Part shown: positions 33,979 to 46,183 of the stretch, in pieces
Position numbering within the stretch: position 1 is the stretch's first letter
How the letters are laid out: each line of letters opens with the position of its first letter
Assembly (NCBI GenBank): GCA_029215795.1
Contig: JARDYH010000004.1
Span: 203,278,017 to 203,342,016, forward strand
Reading direction: 5' to 3'
Source: Anniella stebbinsi
Taxonomy: Eukaryota; Chordata; Lepidosauria; Squamata; Anniellidae
DNA: 64,000 nt
Position numbers and translations under genes: made by a program
Notes under the pieces: generated by a model
Database searches by the model: none
The model's input: only the letters and a program-made list of their open reading frames with translations
What the model was told of the DNA's origin: nothing

Positions 33979-34009
33979 CAATGCCAATGAGGTCACTGAA
34001 ATGGTATCC

Positions 34010-35497
34010 TACTTCCATGTGACTCTTGGTTCTGGGGGATGTCAACATTCATGCCGAGGGCACTTTATCTGGGGCAGCTCAGGATTTCATGGTCTCCATG
34101 ACAACCATGGGACTGTCCCAATATACCATCGGCCCAACGCATGTAGCAGGGCACACTCTAGACCTGGTTTTTTCAACTGGACATGGAGATGGGGATCTGA
34201 AAGTGGGGAACTTTACATCAACCCCTCTGTCATGGTCAGATCACCACCTGCTGAGGTTTAGACTTACAGCGGCTTTTCCCCTCTGCAAGGGTGGGGGACC
34301 CATTAAGATGGTCCGCCCCCGGAGGCTAATGGATCCAGATGGTTTCCAGAGGGCTCTGGGGAGTTTTCCGGCTGATAGGGCTGGCTCTCCTGTCGAAACC
34401 CTGGTTGATCTGTGGAATGCAGAAATGACCCGGGCAGTTGACACGATTGCTCCTGAGCGCCCTCTCCTGTGTAGAGCTCGAACGGCTCCATGGTATACCC
34501 CGGAGCTGAGAGTGATGAAACAAAACAGGAGACGGCTTGAGGGCAGATGGAGAAACTCAATCCAGACAAGACTGAGACGCTATTGGTGGGTGGTTCCGCT
34601 GACCGGATGGAGGGTGTTCAACCTGTTCTGGATGGGGTTGCACTCCCCTTGAAGGAGCGGGTTCTTAGCTTGGGGGTTCTCCTAGAACCATCTCTGTCAC
34701 TTGAGGCGCAGGTGGCCTCAGTGGCACGGAGTGCCTTCTACCAACTTCGGTTGGTGGCCCAGCTACGTCTCTATCTGGACAGGGATAACCTGGCTTCAGT
34801 TGTCCATGCTCTGGTAACCTCCAAGTTAGATTACTGCAATGCACTCTGCGTGGGGCTGCCTTTGAAGGTGGTTCGGAAGCTGCAGCTTGTGCAAAATGCA
34901 GCGGCCAGATTGATAACTGGAACCAGTAGGTTCGAACATATAAGACCTACTCTGGCCCGTTTGCATTGGCTGCCTGCATGTTTCCGAGCCCGGTTCAAGG
35001 TGCTGGTTTTAACCTATAAAGCCTTACACGGCTTGGGACCACAATACCTGATGGAACGCCTTTCCCAACATGAACCTACCCAAACACTACGTTCAACATC
35101 TAAGGCCCTCCTCCAAGTGCCTCCTCCGAGGGAAGCTCGGAGGTCGGCAACAAGAGAGAGGGCCTTCTCTGTGGTGGCTCCCCAATTGTGGAACGATCTC
35201 CCCGACGAGGCCCACCTGGCACCAACATTGGTATCTTTTCGGCGCCAGGTCAAGACTTTCCTCTTCTCTCAGGCATTTGGCAATATCTGAGGAGCCTGGG
35301 TTTGTTTTGTTTTGTTTTTGTAGTTTTTTGAAGTGTTGAAGTGGTTTTTTAAATGTACAGATTGTGTGTATGTTGTATATTTTTGCTGTTTTAATTTTTC
35401 TATATTGTTTTTAATTGTTTTTAATCCTATGTAAACCACCCAGAGAGCTTCGGCTATGGGGTGGTATACAAATGTAATAAATAAATAAATAAATTAT
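34010..35497 (+). mobile_element. L2-like LINE, sense, internally deleted
   Basis: Starts inside the endonuclease domain (LGDVNIHAEG, AGHTLDLVFSTG, SWSDHHLLRFRLTAA), continues to ELRVMKQNRRRLEGRW, then at about 34550 jumps to KLNPDKTETLLVGGSAD, so the whole RT catalytic core is missing. The C-terminal frame (34547-35290, 247 codons, to FRRQVKTFLFSQAFGN) is intact. The 3' end is tgtaaaccacccagagagct, cggctatggggtggtatac and an aataaataaataaa tail. Confidence 0.85.
34547..35290 (+). pseudogene. L2-like ORF2 C-terminal frame
   Basis: A 247-codon frame beginning at LNPDKT, just after the RT catalytic block, and running to the ORF2 end: VLDGVALPLKERVLSLGVLL, SVARSAFYQLRLVAQLRLYL, ASVVHALVTSKLDYCNALCV, LVQNAAARLITGTSR and FSVVAPQLWNDLPDEA. 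It is uninterrupted over this length, so the copy is fairly young despite its internal deletion. Confidence 0.8.
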
Positions 35498-36640
35498 TAT
35501 ATGCTGCATTAATGGGCTGGTTCCAGATTTAGGTACCTCTTGGCAACCCTTCTAGCCCCCTTAAAATAATACACAATGACCCTGTTCAGATGACCAGTGG
35601 ACCACACTGCACTCACAATCTGACTCCCTAACATTCCCAGCTTTTCATAAGAGACTTAGAAACAGAAATAACCAGAGTTTGCACCTAGTGAGCTGCCTTC
35701 TGATGTTTTGTTCTTTTTAATAGCTGTTTTCCACAGGGTGCTTTCCTTAGAGGTGTGTACAAAAGCCACTCTTGCGTCACAGTATCTGGTTTTTAATCTC
35801 ACTTCTGTAAACTTATAATAATTGGGTTGTGATAAAGCTTCCTTATGGACCTGAAGAAAAGTCTTACATTATTATCTCCTCAAAGGCCCACACAGATTGC
35901 CATCTAGTGGCTCAGTAGCAAAACTACTTCGCGAAGCTAAAACTTACATGTTTATATTATTAATTTTGCCCATCTTCAGCAGACCTAATTCTAGGAAACA
36001 AAATTGGCATGTGTGAATGCTATTAATGGGGATGAAAATTGTTTTTGAACTGACCTACATTCCAACAAATATAGTTTTTATATTCTAATTATAGACTTGG
36101 GACATGCAGAATTTTTTTTAATGCTTTTAGTGCCAGCTGTATCCTTGCACTCTTTTCACCAGCTATGAGAAATGTGGAGAAGCAGCCAGCAGGTGGAGCA
36201 CTAAGGGCTTTTCTACAAGAGGCATTTATTGATGTTTCCTACTCATGGTTGTTCACAGGTTTTTCAGACGATGATGTGTCATGTCACTTTTGAGTCTAAC
36301 GAGCACTTTCAGCAAGTTTTTTTTTAGAGCAAGGGAAATGACATATTTAATTGTAAACAGAAAGATACTGCTTTTTCACTTTTGTATTTGTGCTATTCCA
36401 CTGCACCACAGTGCCACCCTGAGGTTATGTAGCAAAAAAGCAGGAAAGGAAACACCCTTCCCATTGTGCTCCTATCTTAATTCTGTAACGAAAAAGTAGA
36501 TAGAGTGGATTAACAGCCTTGTGTAGAAAAGCTCTAAGAGAGGGGTGGTCCAGTGTAATGTAACAGGTTAATCAAAAAGGTGTTTGATTTTTTTAAAAAA
36601 CATTTGAACATGTCAAAAAGCTACTGTTTTGCCAACCGTT
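35498..36640. other. No recognised feature
   Basis: Unique-looking intergenic sequence. I see no coding or repeat signal I can name. Confidence 0.5.
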
Positions 36641-36694
36641 GTACAGTGAGGAGCCAGAGTGCAGCAGGGATGGTGGAAATCATCAGGGGCAGAA

Positions 36695-36808
36695 AATCTG
36701 TAGACCTTCAGATGTTTTGGCCTACAACTCCCATCATCTCTCACCACTGGCTATGCTGGCTATGGCTGATGGGAATTGTGAGCCAAAACAGCTGGATGGC
36801 CACAAGTT
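36695..36808. mobile_element. Palindromic repeat of the GATGTTTTGGCC type
   Basis: cagatgttttggcctacaac, tcccatcatctctcaccact, ctggctatggctgatggga, then gtgagccaaaacagctggat. Fold-back family as at 2186. Confidence 0.65.
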
Positions 36809-36837
36809 GCCCACCCCTAATCCAGATGCTATAGCAG

Positions 36838-36950
36838 CCTTCCCCAACCTGGTGCCTTCCAAATGTGTTGGAATATAAATCCCATCAGCCCCAGCTAGCA
36901 TACAAATGGCTGTGCTGGGTGGGGATAATAGGAACTGAAGTACAACACAT
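36838..36950. mobile_element. Palindromic repeat, CCAACCTGGTGCC subtype
   Basis: ccttccccaacctggtgcct, gtgttggaatataaatccca, tcagccccagctagcata, then aactgaagtacaacacatct. A second fold-back copy close behind the previous one. Confidence 0.6.
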
Positions 36951-36980
36951 CTAGAGTCGTAGGTGTACCTTCTTCTTTGG

Positions 36981-37114
36981 CTGGATCTACACTATTGCTT
37001 TAAAACAGGTTATAACAGTAATGACAACGGTTGGGGCCCAGGACACACACCATATACAGTTTTCAAACGGTTCTCAAAGTGCCACATTCTGCTTGGTGTA
37101 GATCTGGCCTACAC
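36981..37114. mobile_element. Short element of the GGCCAGATCTACACC family
   Basis: Left ggctggatctacactattgc, right gcttggtgtagatctggcc, inverted. Internal ttataacagtaatgacaacg and ggcccaggacacac are shared with the composite at 48517-48895. Confidence 0.65.
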
Positions 37115-37424
37115 ACCACAGGACAAAATGGTGTAGGTGTTATTGCTTGGGTGTTATTGTTGCAATACAGCTGGTATAGACAATGAAGCTTTTGCAATTT
37201 GAAAACAAAGAAACATTCCCTGCTGCCAAGTCCCAAATTCAGGTAAGAATGTGACTTTGCATTCAGGGAAAAACATTTCCAAGGATTTTAAAGGCAAACA
37301 GCTTATGTTATGCAAGGCTTTGGTGACACTCAAGGCCTTATACTGGATGTGCTATTACTTTTCACTTATTAATACAACTTCCCATAGCTCTTGAACTTAT
37401 GCCAGTTTGCTTGTAGCATCTGCA

Positions 37425-37650
37425 GTGTGATACCATGCAAGCCAAGAAATACACCCACTGTATTCCATGGGGTTTACTCCCTAGCAAGTGTGCATGGAAC
37501 TGAGCAACAGGCTGAAATCTGAAACAAACTGAATAAGTTGTAAGCCCCATTGAATGCAATGGGACGTATCTCCAAGTCAACATGCTTGGGATTTCACTGT
37601 TAGCTTGTAATCTTATACACATTTACTTGGGAGCAAGCCACATTGAAGTC
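37425..37650. repeat. Fragments of the GGCTGCAATCCTA-type repeat
   Basis: gtaagccccattgaatgcaa, tgggacgtatctccaagtca and cttatacacatttacttggg are typical words of this repeat; two or three fragments appear to abut. Confidence 0.5.
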
Positions 37651-37688
37651 ACTGGTAAGTGCCTATGGTAAGCTGTATTCAGGGGCAG

Positions 37689-39725
37689 TGAGGGCAGCAA
37701 AAAACAATACTTTGCTGCCACTATTAAATCATCAACCTAGCACCCAGTGGAGCTTTTCAGAGTTGTCCGGAGGCTTTTACATACTGGCCCCAAGGACATG
37801 GTAGAACCATCTGAGGCCCGCTGTAATATATTTGCTAGGCACTTACAAAATAAAATCTTTGGCATCCATCAGGACTTAGACTCCAGTGTTATAGCAGATG
37901 AATCTAGTGAGGTATCCAGAGCACAGGCTTGTCCTGTTTTCGTGGATGAGTTGCAGTTGGTGCAGCTCGAGGACGTGGACAAGGTGCTTGGACAGGTTCA
38001 TGCAACCACCTCCATATTGGATCCTTGGCTAATAAAAGCTAGCAGGGATGGGACAACTGGATGGGCCAGGGAAGTGATTAATGCGTCTTTGCAAGAGGGA
38101 GTGGTCCCAGGCGTCCCGAAAGAGGCGGCAGTGAGGCCACTCCTGAAGAAATCTTCCCTGGACCCTGAAAATCTTAATAACTACAGGCCAGTAGCAAATG
38201 TTCCATTCCTGGGCAAGGTCCTGGAGCGGGTGGTTGCGAGCCAGCTCCAGGCACTCTTGGATGAGACCAATTATCTGGATCCATTTCAGTCAGGTTTCAG
38301 GCCTGGCTTTGGTACGGAAACAGCCTTGGTCGCCCTGTATGATGACCTATGTCGGGAGGAAGACAGGGGAGTGTGATTCTATTGATTCACTTTGATCTCT
38401 CAGCGGCTTTCGATACCATCGACCATGGTATCCTTCTGGGACAACTGTCTGAGTTGGGAGTGGGAGGCATTGCATTGCAGTGGTTACGCTCCTACTTGGC
38501 GGGTCGGCTGCAGAAGGTGGTGCTTGGGGAACATTGCTCGGCCCCGTGGATTCTCCAGTATGGGGTTCCACAGGGGTCAGTCTTGTCCCCCATGCTGTTC
38601 AACATCTACATGAAACCGTTGAGTGCAGTCATCCGGAGTTTTGGAGAGAGTTTTCATCAGTACGCTGATGACACGCAGTTCTATTTTCATCTTCATCAGG
38701 TGAGGCTATGGATGTGCTAAACCGGTGCCTGGCTGAGACAATGGACTGGATGAGGGCTAATAAACTTAAACTCAATCCAGACAAGACTGATATGCTGTTA
38801 GTGGATGGTTCTGCTGACTGGATGGAGGGTTTTCAGCCTGTTCTGGATGGGGTTGCACTCCCCTTGAAGGAGCGGGTTTGTAGGTTGGGGGTTCTCCTAG
38901 AACCATCTCTGTCACTTGAGGCTCAGGTGGCCTCAGTGGCACGGAGTGCCTTCTACCAACTTCGGTTGGTGGCCCAGCTACGTCCCTATCTGGACAGGGA
39001 TAACCTGGCTTCAGTTGTCCATGCTCTGATAACCTCCAAGTTAGATTACTGCAATGCACTCTACGTGAAGCTGCCTTTGAAGATGGTTCGGAAGCTGCAG
39101 CTTGTGCAAATGAAGCGGCCAGATTGATAACTGGGACCAGAAGGTTCAAGTATACAGTATAAGACCTACTCTAGCCCGCTTGCATTGGCTGCCTGTATGT
39201 TTCTGAGCCCGATTCAAGGTGCTGGTTTTAACCTATAAAGCCTTACACAGCTTGGGACCACAATACCTGATGGAACGCCTTTCCTGACATGAACCTACCC
39301 AAACACTACGTTCAACATCTAAGATCCTCTTCCGTGTGCCTACTCTGAGGGAAGCTCTGAGGTCAGCAACAAGAGAGAGGGCCTTCTCTGTGGTGGCCCC
39401 CCAATTATGGAACAATCTCCCTGATGAGGCCCGCCTGGCGTCAACACTGTTATCTTTTTGGCGCCAGGTCAAGACTTTCCTCTTCTCTCAGGCATTTAGC
39501 AATATCCAATGAGGCTGGTTTTGTTTTGTTTTGAGGCTTCTAGCTTTTTAAAGTCATTATAGTAGTTTTAAATGTATGTGTATATTGTGTGTATATTGTA
39601 TGTTTTTGCTATTTTAATTTTTGTATAGTGTTTTTAATTGTTTTTAATTTTATGTAAACCGCCCAGAGAGCTTTGGCTATGGGGAGGTATACAAATGTAA
39701 TAAAATAAATAAATAATAAATAAAT
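37689..39725 (+). mobile_element. L2-like LINE, sense, 5'-truncated, RT core retained
   Basis: Begins in the linker before the RT (KKQYFAATIKSST, VELFRVVRRLL), then VRPLLKKSSLDPENLNNYR, NVPFLGKVLERVVASQLQAL and FQSGFRPGFGTETALVAL (frame 37747-38376), the catalytic core in a second frame (38349-38720), and the C-terminal part in 38708-39127, after which it degrades. The 3' end at 39660-39725 is accgcccagagagctttggc, ggtatacaaatgtaataaa and an ATAAATA tail. Frameshifts near 38360 and 38710 inactivate it. Confidence 0.85.
38349..38720 (+). pseudogene. L2-like reverse transcriptase core
   Basis: Contains [39 protein letters not shown] and [11 protein letters not shown], the RT catalytic blocks with both Asp of the YADD box. 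It is joined to the upstream frame (37747-38376) and the downstream frame (38708-39127) only through frameshifts. Confidence 0.85.
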
Positions 39726-39748
39726 GGGTTTTACATAGAATTGTGCCA

Positions 39749-39895
39749 TTAGGCTGCAATCCTATGCACATTTACTGTCGAGGTAAGCTCCATTTAAGTC
39801 AGTTGGATTGACTTCTGGCTACAGGTGCATAGTGTTGCATTGTTAGGCTGCAATCCTATGCACACCTACCTCCAATATATATTCCTATGGAATAC
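39749..39895 (+). repeat. GGCTGCAATCCTA-type repeat, two partial copies
   Basis: ttaggctgcaatcctatgca occurs at about 39749 and again at about 39844, each followed by the same kind of cac-ctac segment. Confidence 0.6.
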
Positions 39896-40212
39896 CACGA
39901 GGCTTTTCTCTAAAAATTGCTCTATGAATTTCATTCTAATCTCTTCAATTGAGGAGGACCACATTACAGCAAAACATGAATTCCTATATTTCTATCATGG
40001 GTTGACCACTTTTAATGTTTGAAGGGCATTTGCATTTTGGAAAACACAGCATCATCATGTACCAGTAGCGTGACTCAATTACACCTTACATGCACATATC
40101 ACGGCATGTTTCAGACACATAAAAGTCCTTCAAACATTAAAGGAAAGATGTCGTCAGTCCATCATGGATTGGGGTCTGCCTTCTCCGTAACAACTAGACG
40201 GGGTGACAGAAT

Positions 40213-40532
40213 TAGGGTGACCATATGAAAAGGAGGACAGGGCTCCTGTATCTTTAACAGTTGCATAGAAAAGGGAATTTCAGCAGGTGTCATTTGTATG
40301 CATGCAGCACCTTGTGAAATTCCCTTTTCGTCACAACAGCTAAAGCTGCAGGAGCCCTGCCCTCTTTTGTATCTGGTCAACAGGGTAGGGCTCCTGCAGA
40401 TTTAACTGTTGTGACAAAGAGGGAATTTCACAAGGTGCTGCATGCATACTAATGATACATGCTGAAATTCCCTTTTCTATGCAACTGTTAAAGATACAGG
40501 AGCCCTGTCCTCCTTTTCATGTGGTCACCCTA
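40213..40532. mobile_element. hAT-type palindromic element (TAGGGTGACC family), copy 3
   Basis: Ends TAGGGTGACC and GGTCACCCTA with long inverted arms (atatgaaaaggaggacaggg against ccctgtcctccttttcat). Flanks GACAGAAT (40205-40212) and GACATAAT (40533-40540) are an 8-bp duplication with one change. The best-preserved copy of the ATATGAAAAGG subtype. Confidence 0.88.
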
Positions 40533-40540
40533 GACATAAT

Positions 40541-41204
40541 GCTAACCGTTTAAAAAATAAATTTGGCAAGCATACACAGTCCAGAAGTTCTGCATGAGAC
40601 ATAGAAGCTCAATATTCAATATATATTCAATCAGTCCTGTTACATGTTCAGGCTGATGACTGCTTTGCCTGCTTTCAAAACAAAGCCTTTGAAACCAGGG
40701 CTGATGTCAGATTTAAGGGGGATTTGGCCAACGTGTTCTCCTGTGGGCTCCCCTCCCCTGTTGGTGGGCTCTGGCAGGCTTATCTGGCAGCTATACTGGA
40801 AACTGGCCATGTTGGGCGGTTGAGAGCCACCATTTTGATTTCCCACAATGTCCCTAGCAATGATTCATCAAGGGCTTTGTGGGGAAATGAATTAGCAGCT
40901 AGATTCAACTGGCTGGTCCTAGTTGGAGGAGCACTGGGCCAAAAATAAATTAATAAATGTAACCAGAGACCAGGGCAAACCTCACCAGTGTGGGCCAGGT
41001 GCTGTTACCATAGCCAGAAGCAGCATGTCACTGAATAGCAGTTACTGGAGGACATCAGCAAGAAAAGGCTATTGCCTCCGTGCCATGCTTGCAAACCGCC
41101 TGTCCACTGTGAAAAGCAGATTACTAGAGTCAACAGATCTTTGGTCTGCTCTAGTGGAGCCCGTGCTTTCCACTTAGTCTGTTCTAGTGCTTCTCACCTT
41201 GGAG
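40541..41204. other. No recognised feature
   Basis: Moderately GC-rich intergenic sequence. A 74-codon frame at 40724-40948 has no domain I recognise. Confidence 0.45.
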
Positions 41205-41283
41205 ATCAGCTTTAGAGTTCTGACTGAAACCCGGAGCAGATTCACCGCCCCACTGATACTGGAGCCATCAGCCTCCACTGAGT
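41205..41283. mobile_element. Half copy of the CAGTGGAGGCTGGTGGC element
   Basis: ttagagttctgactgaaacc, ccccactgatactggagcca and tcagcctccactg match the right half of the copy at 44497-44664. Confidence 0.55.
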
Positions 41284-42029
41284 GTGGCTCTTTTAATGTC
41301 CTTGCATTCGTAATATAAACCTATTTTCAATAAAGGGACTTTTAAAAATCATGCTTTTCCAAGGTGACTCCACTCCAATGGTGTTATTCTTACCATTAGG
41401 CTGCTGTTTGCATTGCACACAATCCTTAGAATCATCTGCCAAAGCCTTATGCTCCCCATGCTCTCAGGCCAGCATCTCTCATCAGCACTAGCTTAGCTTT
41501 ACAAAAGAAAGAGAGAAAGGAGATAACCACAAACCGTGGAAACAAGCAATGGCAGATTAGCATGCTGTTAGCTGCTGTCTGGAAACCGTGTGCTGTTGTA
41601 TCACTGTCCTACCTCCCCACCCCACCTCCATATGGATTGCCTGGGAAAACGCTGCCTACTTAAATGGTAAAAGATGCCAAGCCCAAAGGCCATGTAGCCA
41701 GCATATCTAGTTCAAACTAGCCTCAAAAGTCCTTAGCCAACTATTTAACATGTGACTTGAGGGAACCGTTTATATTATGCAGTGAATTTTCCCCATCCAC
41801 CCACATAGGCACCCCATGCAATATCCTGCTTGGTGTGGATTAGGCCCATGTTCACTTCACCAGACAAGCAAAAGAAGCATCCACAAATAAGAATTTCCAA
41901 GGTATAGAATGGTTAATTTTTGCCATAGGTTCTTTTCAGTCCTCTCGCTTCTGTGCTTTGTTCAATGAATGTCGACCAAGTATGTGACTGCTGTGAAAAA
42001 AGGCAAACTACACGTTAGGCATAATTAGG

Positions 42030-42690
42030 AAAGGAACCGGAAATAAAACTGCCAATATTAGACACACACCCCTTATACAAATCTATGGTGTGACCACACA
42101 TAGAATATTGTGTACAGCTCTGGTCATCACCCCTCAAAAAGGATATTGTAGATTTGGGGGGAAGTGCAGAAAAGGGCAACTAAAATGATCAAGGGGCTGG
42201 AACAACTCTCCTAAGAGGAAAGATGAGAACATCTTGGATCAATTAGCTTTAAAAAAAAGCAAGTAAGGGGAGACATGGTAGAGGTATACAAAATTGTCCA
42301 TGGTGTGGATAAAGTGGATAGGGAGACATTTTTCTCCCTCTCTCACAATACTGGAACCCAGATTCATGCCATGAAGCTGATCAGTGACAGATTCAGGACA
42401 GATAAAAGGAAGTACTTCTTCGTCTGGCACATAGCTTCACTATGGATTGGACAAATTCATGGAAGATAAGGCTATCAATGGCGACTAGTCCTGATGGCTA
42501 TATGCCAACTCCCATACCAGAAGCAGTATGCCTATGTATACCAGTTGCTGGGGAACATGGGCAGAAGTGCTGTTGCATTCATGTCCTACTTGTGGGTCCC
42601 TGGTCAGCAGTTGGTTGGCCACTGTGTGAACAGAGTGTGGAACTAGATGGACCCTTGGTCTAATCCAGCATGGCTCTTCTTATGTTGTTT
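42030..42690 (+). mobile_element. CR1-like LINE, 3' part, sense
   Basis: caaatctatggtgtgaccac, tgtacagctctggtcatcac, gtgcagaaaagggcaactaa, aatgatcaaggggctggaac, ggggagacatggtagaggta, aaaaggaagtacttcttcg and, at the end, ctagatggacccttggtcta with tccagcatggctcttcttat. This is the ORF2 C-terminus and 3' UTR of a lizard CR1-type LINE. A reverse copy of its end is at 63012-63345. Frames are short, so it is old. Confidence 0.8.
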
Positions 42691-43364
42691 GCAGACCTTT
42701 TCTTACACTTCAGCAGAACATGGCACGGACAGTGATCTTCAGAGCCTTTTCTTTAATTTTAGCCTAAAGGTCCCCCACCACCACCACTTTCTTAATATTC
42801 TTTCACAAAACCATTTTGGGGAAAGAAAAATACCCCCTAACCTAGTTGTGGAGGAATCCGTGGCCCTCTACATCAGAAGTGGGAAGAAGGGAGATCGGGA
42901 GCTAAAGAAGATTTTTGTATGATTTGCAGGATATCTCCAAAAGTTTCTGATGCCTGGTAGTTCAAAACTTGCAAGAAAAACAAGCAAAAACAAAGTTCTC
43001 TGCCATGGCTTACCCTTGTACCAACCCATTCTCTTCCAGCCTCAGTGTTCTTCACTTAGAAAATATAGGTATTGGCTGCCTTTGACTTGGTTTTTGTGCA
43101 GCTCTGTTGCAGTCAAGTTTTCAAGCCCCTGGTAACATGGATGAAGATTTGTAGATGCAAAGAACAAGAACACACACACCTCTGTCCTACAACACATTGC
43201 CATCTCTCCCCAAACCTGCTGCATGAGGCAGTTACTCACTTTGCCTAATGGTAGGGCTGGCCCTGTTTCCACATATTTCTGGTTGGAGGGCCTCTGGGTT
43301 CTAATAAAAAGCAAAGTAGATCCCATGAGCCTGAAGTATCTTTAGCCCTGCTCTAGATGATGTT

Positions 43365-43475
43365 GTATAACTCTCAATATCCCTCCATGTGGACTCCAGC
43401 TCCCATTAGTCCTGGCTGGGGTTAATGGGAGCTGGAGTTCAACAACACATGGAGGGCCACAGGTTCCCACCCCTC
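43365..43475. mobile_element. Palindromic repeat, nearly symmetrical
   Basis: ccctccatgtggactccagc, cccattagtcctggctgggg, ttaatgggagctggagttca, acacatggaggg. The arms are almost perfect inverted copies. Confidence 0.65.
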
Positions 43476-44040
43476 CCCTAACCCAAATGCAGGGTTGCAG
43501 ACAAGATTGTATGGTTATTTCTTTTTACCCCTAGGTGGCGGTAGAGACACATTTGTACTTGTTGACTTTAACAAGACCCTGGGGCTGTTCCATGTAACAG
43601 TAGCAAATCCTGGGTTGATTAATCCACGATTTGCCTCAGCATATGCCGGGCATGGTCCACAACCTTTTTTAATATTGCCAAGTGACATCCAAACACAGAC
43701 ACGGTGTATTAATCACAGGTTAAACAATTCACACTTAACCTAACTACTCATTGCACTGTGACAAATCATAGGTTAATTAAAATCATAGGTTAACCGGGTC
43801 AATAAAAGTAAAAACCAGTAGACATGTGGAATCGAGATCAACAAGCCTTATGAAAGCAAACATCAACTTCACAAGCAAAGCGTGTATTGGTCATTCTGTA
43901 GAGGTCACACCATCTGCCTGCCTTTGGAAACCGCCATCTAAACATGATGTTTAGAAGATGTTGTTGAAGTAGTTGTAGAAAAACGAGATGCAGTAGGTGT
44001 CTAGTTGACTCCATAACTGAAAGATCCTCTTTGGTGAGAA

Positions 44041-44335
44041 AGGCTTTTGCACAGAAGAGGGCAAAGAAAGACTTGTTCTCTGCTGTCCCCAATGTCAGAA
44101 TTAGATTAAATGGGCTGAAGGTACAGGAAGGTAGATTTCAGTTGAACATTAGGAGAAACGCCTTGTTGTGAGAGCAGTTCAAGGATAGAACCATTTGCCT
44201 AAGTGGGTGGGGGCTCTCCCTATCTGGTGGTCTTCAAGCAGAGGCTTATCTCTGGATTTCTTGCACTGAGCAAGGGGGCTGGACTAGGTAAACTATAGGA
44301 TCCATCCCTCCTACTCTACAATTCTGAAGGACAGC
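44041..44335 (+). mobile_element. CR1-like LINE 3' end, second type
   Basis: attaaatgggctgaaggtac, gtagatttcagttgaacatt, aggagaaacgccttgttgtg, ctccctatctggtggtcttc, tgcactgagcaagggggctg and a cctactctacaattctg end. The last part is the same 3' tail that the SINE at 59673 carries. Confidence 0.7.
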
Positions 44336-44496
44336 TATTTGAGCCTACAATTCCCATCAGCCCTAGTTCGCATAGCCAAATTATGGCCTACAGGTTGTCC
44401 CAACCCAACTATAAAAGAACAAGAAAAGATGACTGGGAAAGATGAAAAGAAGACCTGACAGTATTGGTCAATGGAGATGGAAAGAAGGGGGCCCAG

Positions 44497-44664
44497 CAGT
44501 GGAGGCTGGTGGCTCCGATGTCAGTGGAGCAGTGAATTCGCTCTGGCTTTCAATTAGAACTCTAAAGAAGTTCTCCAACGTGCTAGATAGCTCCTTTAGA
44601 GCTCTGACTGACACCTGGAGGGGATTCTCTGCCCCACTGACATCAGAGCCACCAGTTTCCACTG
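44497..44664. mobile_element. Short terminal-inverted-repeat element (CAGTGGAGGCTGGTGGC family)
   Basis: Starts cagtggaggctggtggctcc and ends gagccaccagtttccactg. Flanks GGGCCCAG (44489-44496) and GGGCCAAG (44665-44672) form an 8-bp duplication with one change, pointing to hAT. About 168 bp, no coding capacity. Confidence 0.8.
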
Positions 44665-44959
44665 GGGCCAAGGGTCTTGAGCTTCCCCAACAGAATGAAA
44701 GAAGCCACTGAGAATCTAGGAGAAGCAGCTGGGAAAGGGACACAGCTGAGGCAACACGACCTCACCCTGGGAGTATTTTTACAACAGTCACTTCTTTATA
44801 TGGAGGTCACTTTCCATCACCACAGATGAATAAAATCTGATAAAGAATTAATAAAGAACAAAGGGCAGCAGGAGCACAGAAGTGGAGCGGGGAAAGGGAA
44901 CTCAGAGCAGACGTCAAAGCACAGCTACCAGCCACTTTCAGGGAGAGTTGCTATATTCC

Positions 44960-45055
44960 TGCCTTTCCCAACCTGCTGTCTTCCAGGTTTGTTAGACTAC
45001 AACTCCCAGCATGCCTCAGCCAGCCATGCAGCAGTCTGGGAGTTATAGCGCTTCT
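44960..45055. mobile_element. Palindromic repeat, CCAACCTGCTG subtype
   Basis: ttcccaacctgctgtcttcc, gactacaactcccagcatgc, then gcagtctgggagttatag. Fold-back family. Confidence 0.55.
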
Positions 45056-45578
45056 TTAGATTAATGGGAAAGCATGTTTGCTTACCAGTGCTTCGCTGCC
45101 TGCTTTTCTTCCACAATTGTAATGAGCTGAATTACATGAGAGGAGAAGGACGACCAGTGGTCTGTAATTGAAAACTTGCCTGCTCGTATACTTGAATGGG
45201 ACAGCACTCTCTAGTGGGCATTTTGTAGCACAACATCGACTGCATACAGCAGGAAATCTCAAGGTATTTCAGAAGAATTAGGATATCCAAGGTTTCTTTT
45301 TTAAAAAAACAGAATAACCGGGGGGGGGGGGAGGATTGGGAGACATGCAGGAGGCTCACGACATCGTCAAAATGACCTGCAAATGTCTGTAATTGGGCAG
45401 TCATGAGTGTGCAATAAAATGCTCGTTTAAGGAAGCCCGTAGTCTAACAATTCTAGAAGGCACCAAGTTGGGGAAGGCTTGTTATCTGTGGATCCCAGGA
45501 GTATTGGTATCTTGAGAGCAAGCAACGGGTGCATGGATGTGTGCATACAGACAATCAATATAAGCTATCCTCCACCCG

Positions 45579-45579
<1 letters not shown>

Positions 45580-45611
<32 letters not shown>
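45580..45611. repeat. (CA)n microsatellite
   Basis: Uninterrupted AC dinucleotides after ccacccgtt. Confidence 0.95.
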
Positions 45612-45613
<2 letters not shown>

Positions 45614-46143
45614 TTCAAATAATAATTCCATTCAAATCATACAGGAACTCCATACTCGCATGGATACTGTTGGAAAGATGTCTTGGCATAAATGAAGGAA
45701 CATAATTATTTAATAGATATACAAATCAAGGTGTTTAATTTTTATATAAACTTGGAATCCTGAAATTAAATTGAAACATAATTCAATTCTAGGAATGTAA
45801 TGTACCCAGTGATTGTTTTGTTGTTACGTTTATTGGTTTATAAGTTCATAATGAAACAATATGTTTTGTATCAATTGTCTACATATATGAAAACTTAATA
45901 AAAATATTTGGGGTGAGGGAAAGAAACACAGAAAAAGTGGGAGAATGATAACCCAAAGCTGGTGTATGGATGTACTGCCTATATTGCGCATGGGGGATGT
46001 GTACATGTGTCTGCTGCTCTGTCATGCACCAAACCTGCCTGGTTCAGTGAGTAGGTAAACTGGTCCTAAGAGAGGAAAGATGCTGCACTGGAAACCAGGT
46101 TGCACTTTGGATCATCTAGGAGCACTGCAATCCCAGCTCAGCA

Positions 46144-46145
<2 letters not shown>
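45612..46145. other. No recognised feature
   Basis: AT-rich intergenic sequence between a microsatellite and an L2-like tail. Confidence 0.5.

Positions 46146-46146
<1 letters not shown>

Positions 46147-46183
<37 letters not shown>

Noticed and set aside
40610..41200. GC-richer stretch with frames of 74 and 84 codons as a possible gene
   Set aside because: No start context, domain, splice structure or homologue that I could recognise.
43575..43800. Possible fold-back element with repeated ggttaat motifs
   Set aside because: Inverted similarity of the ends is weak and no target duplication is visible.
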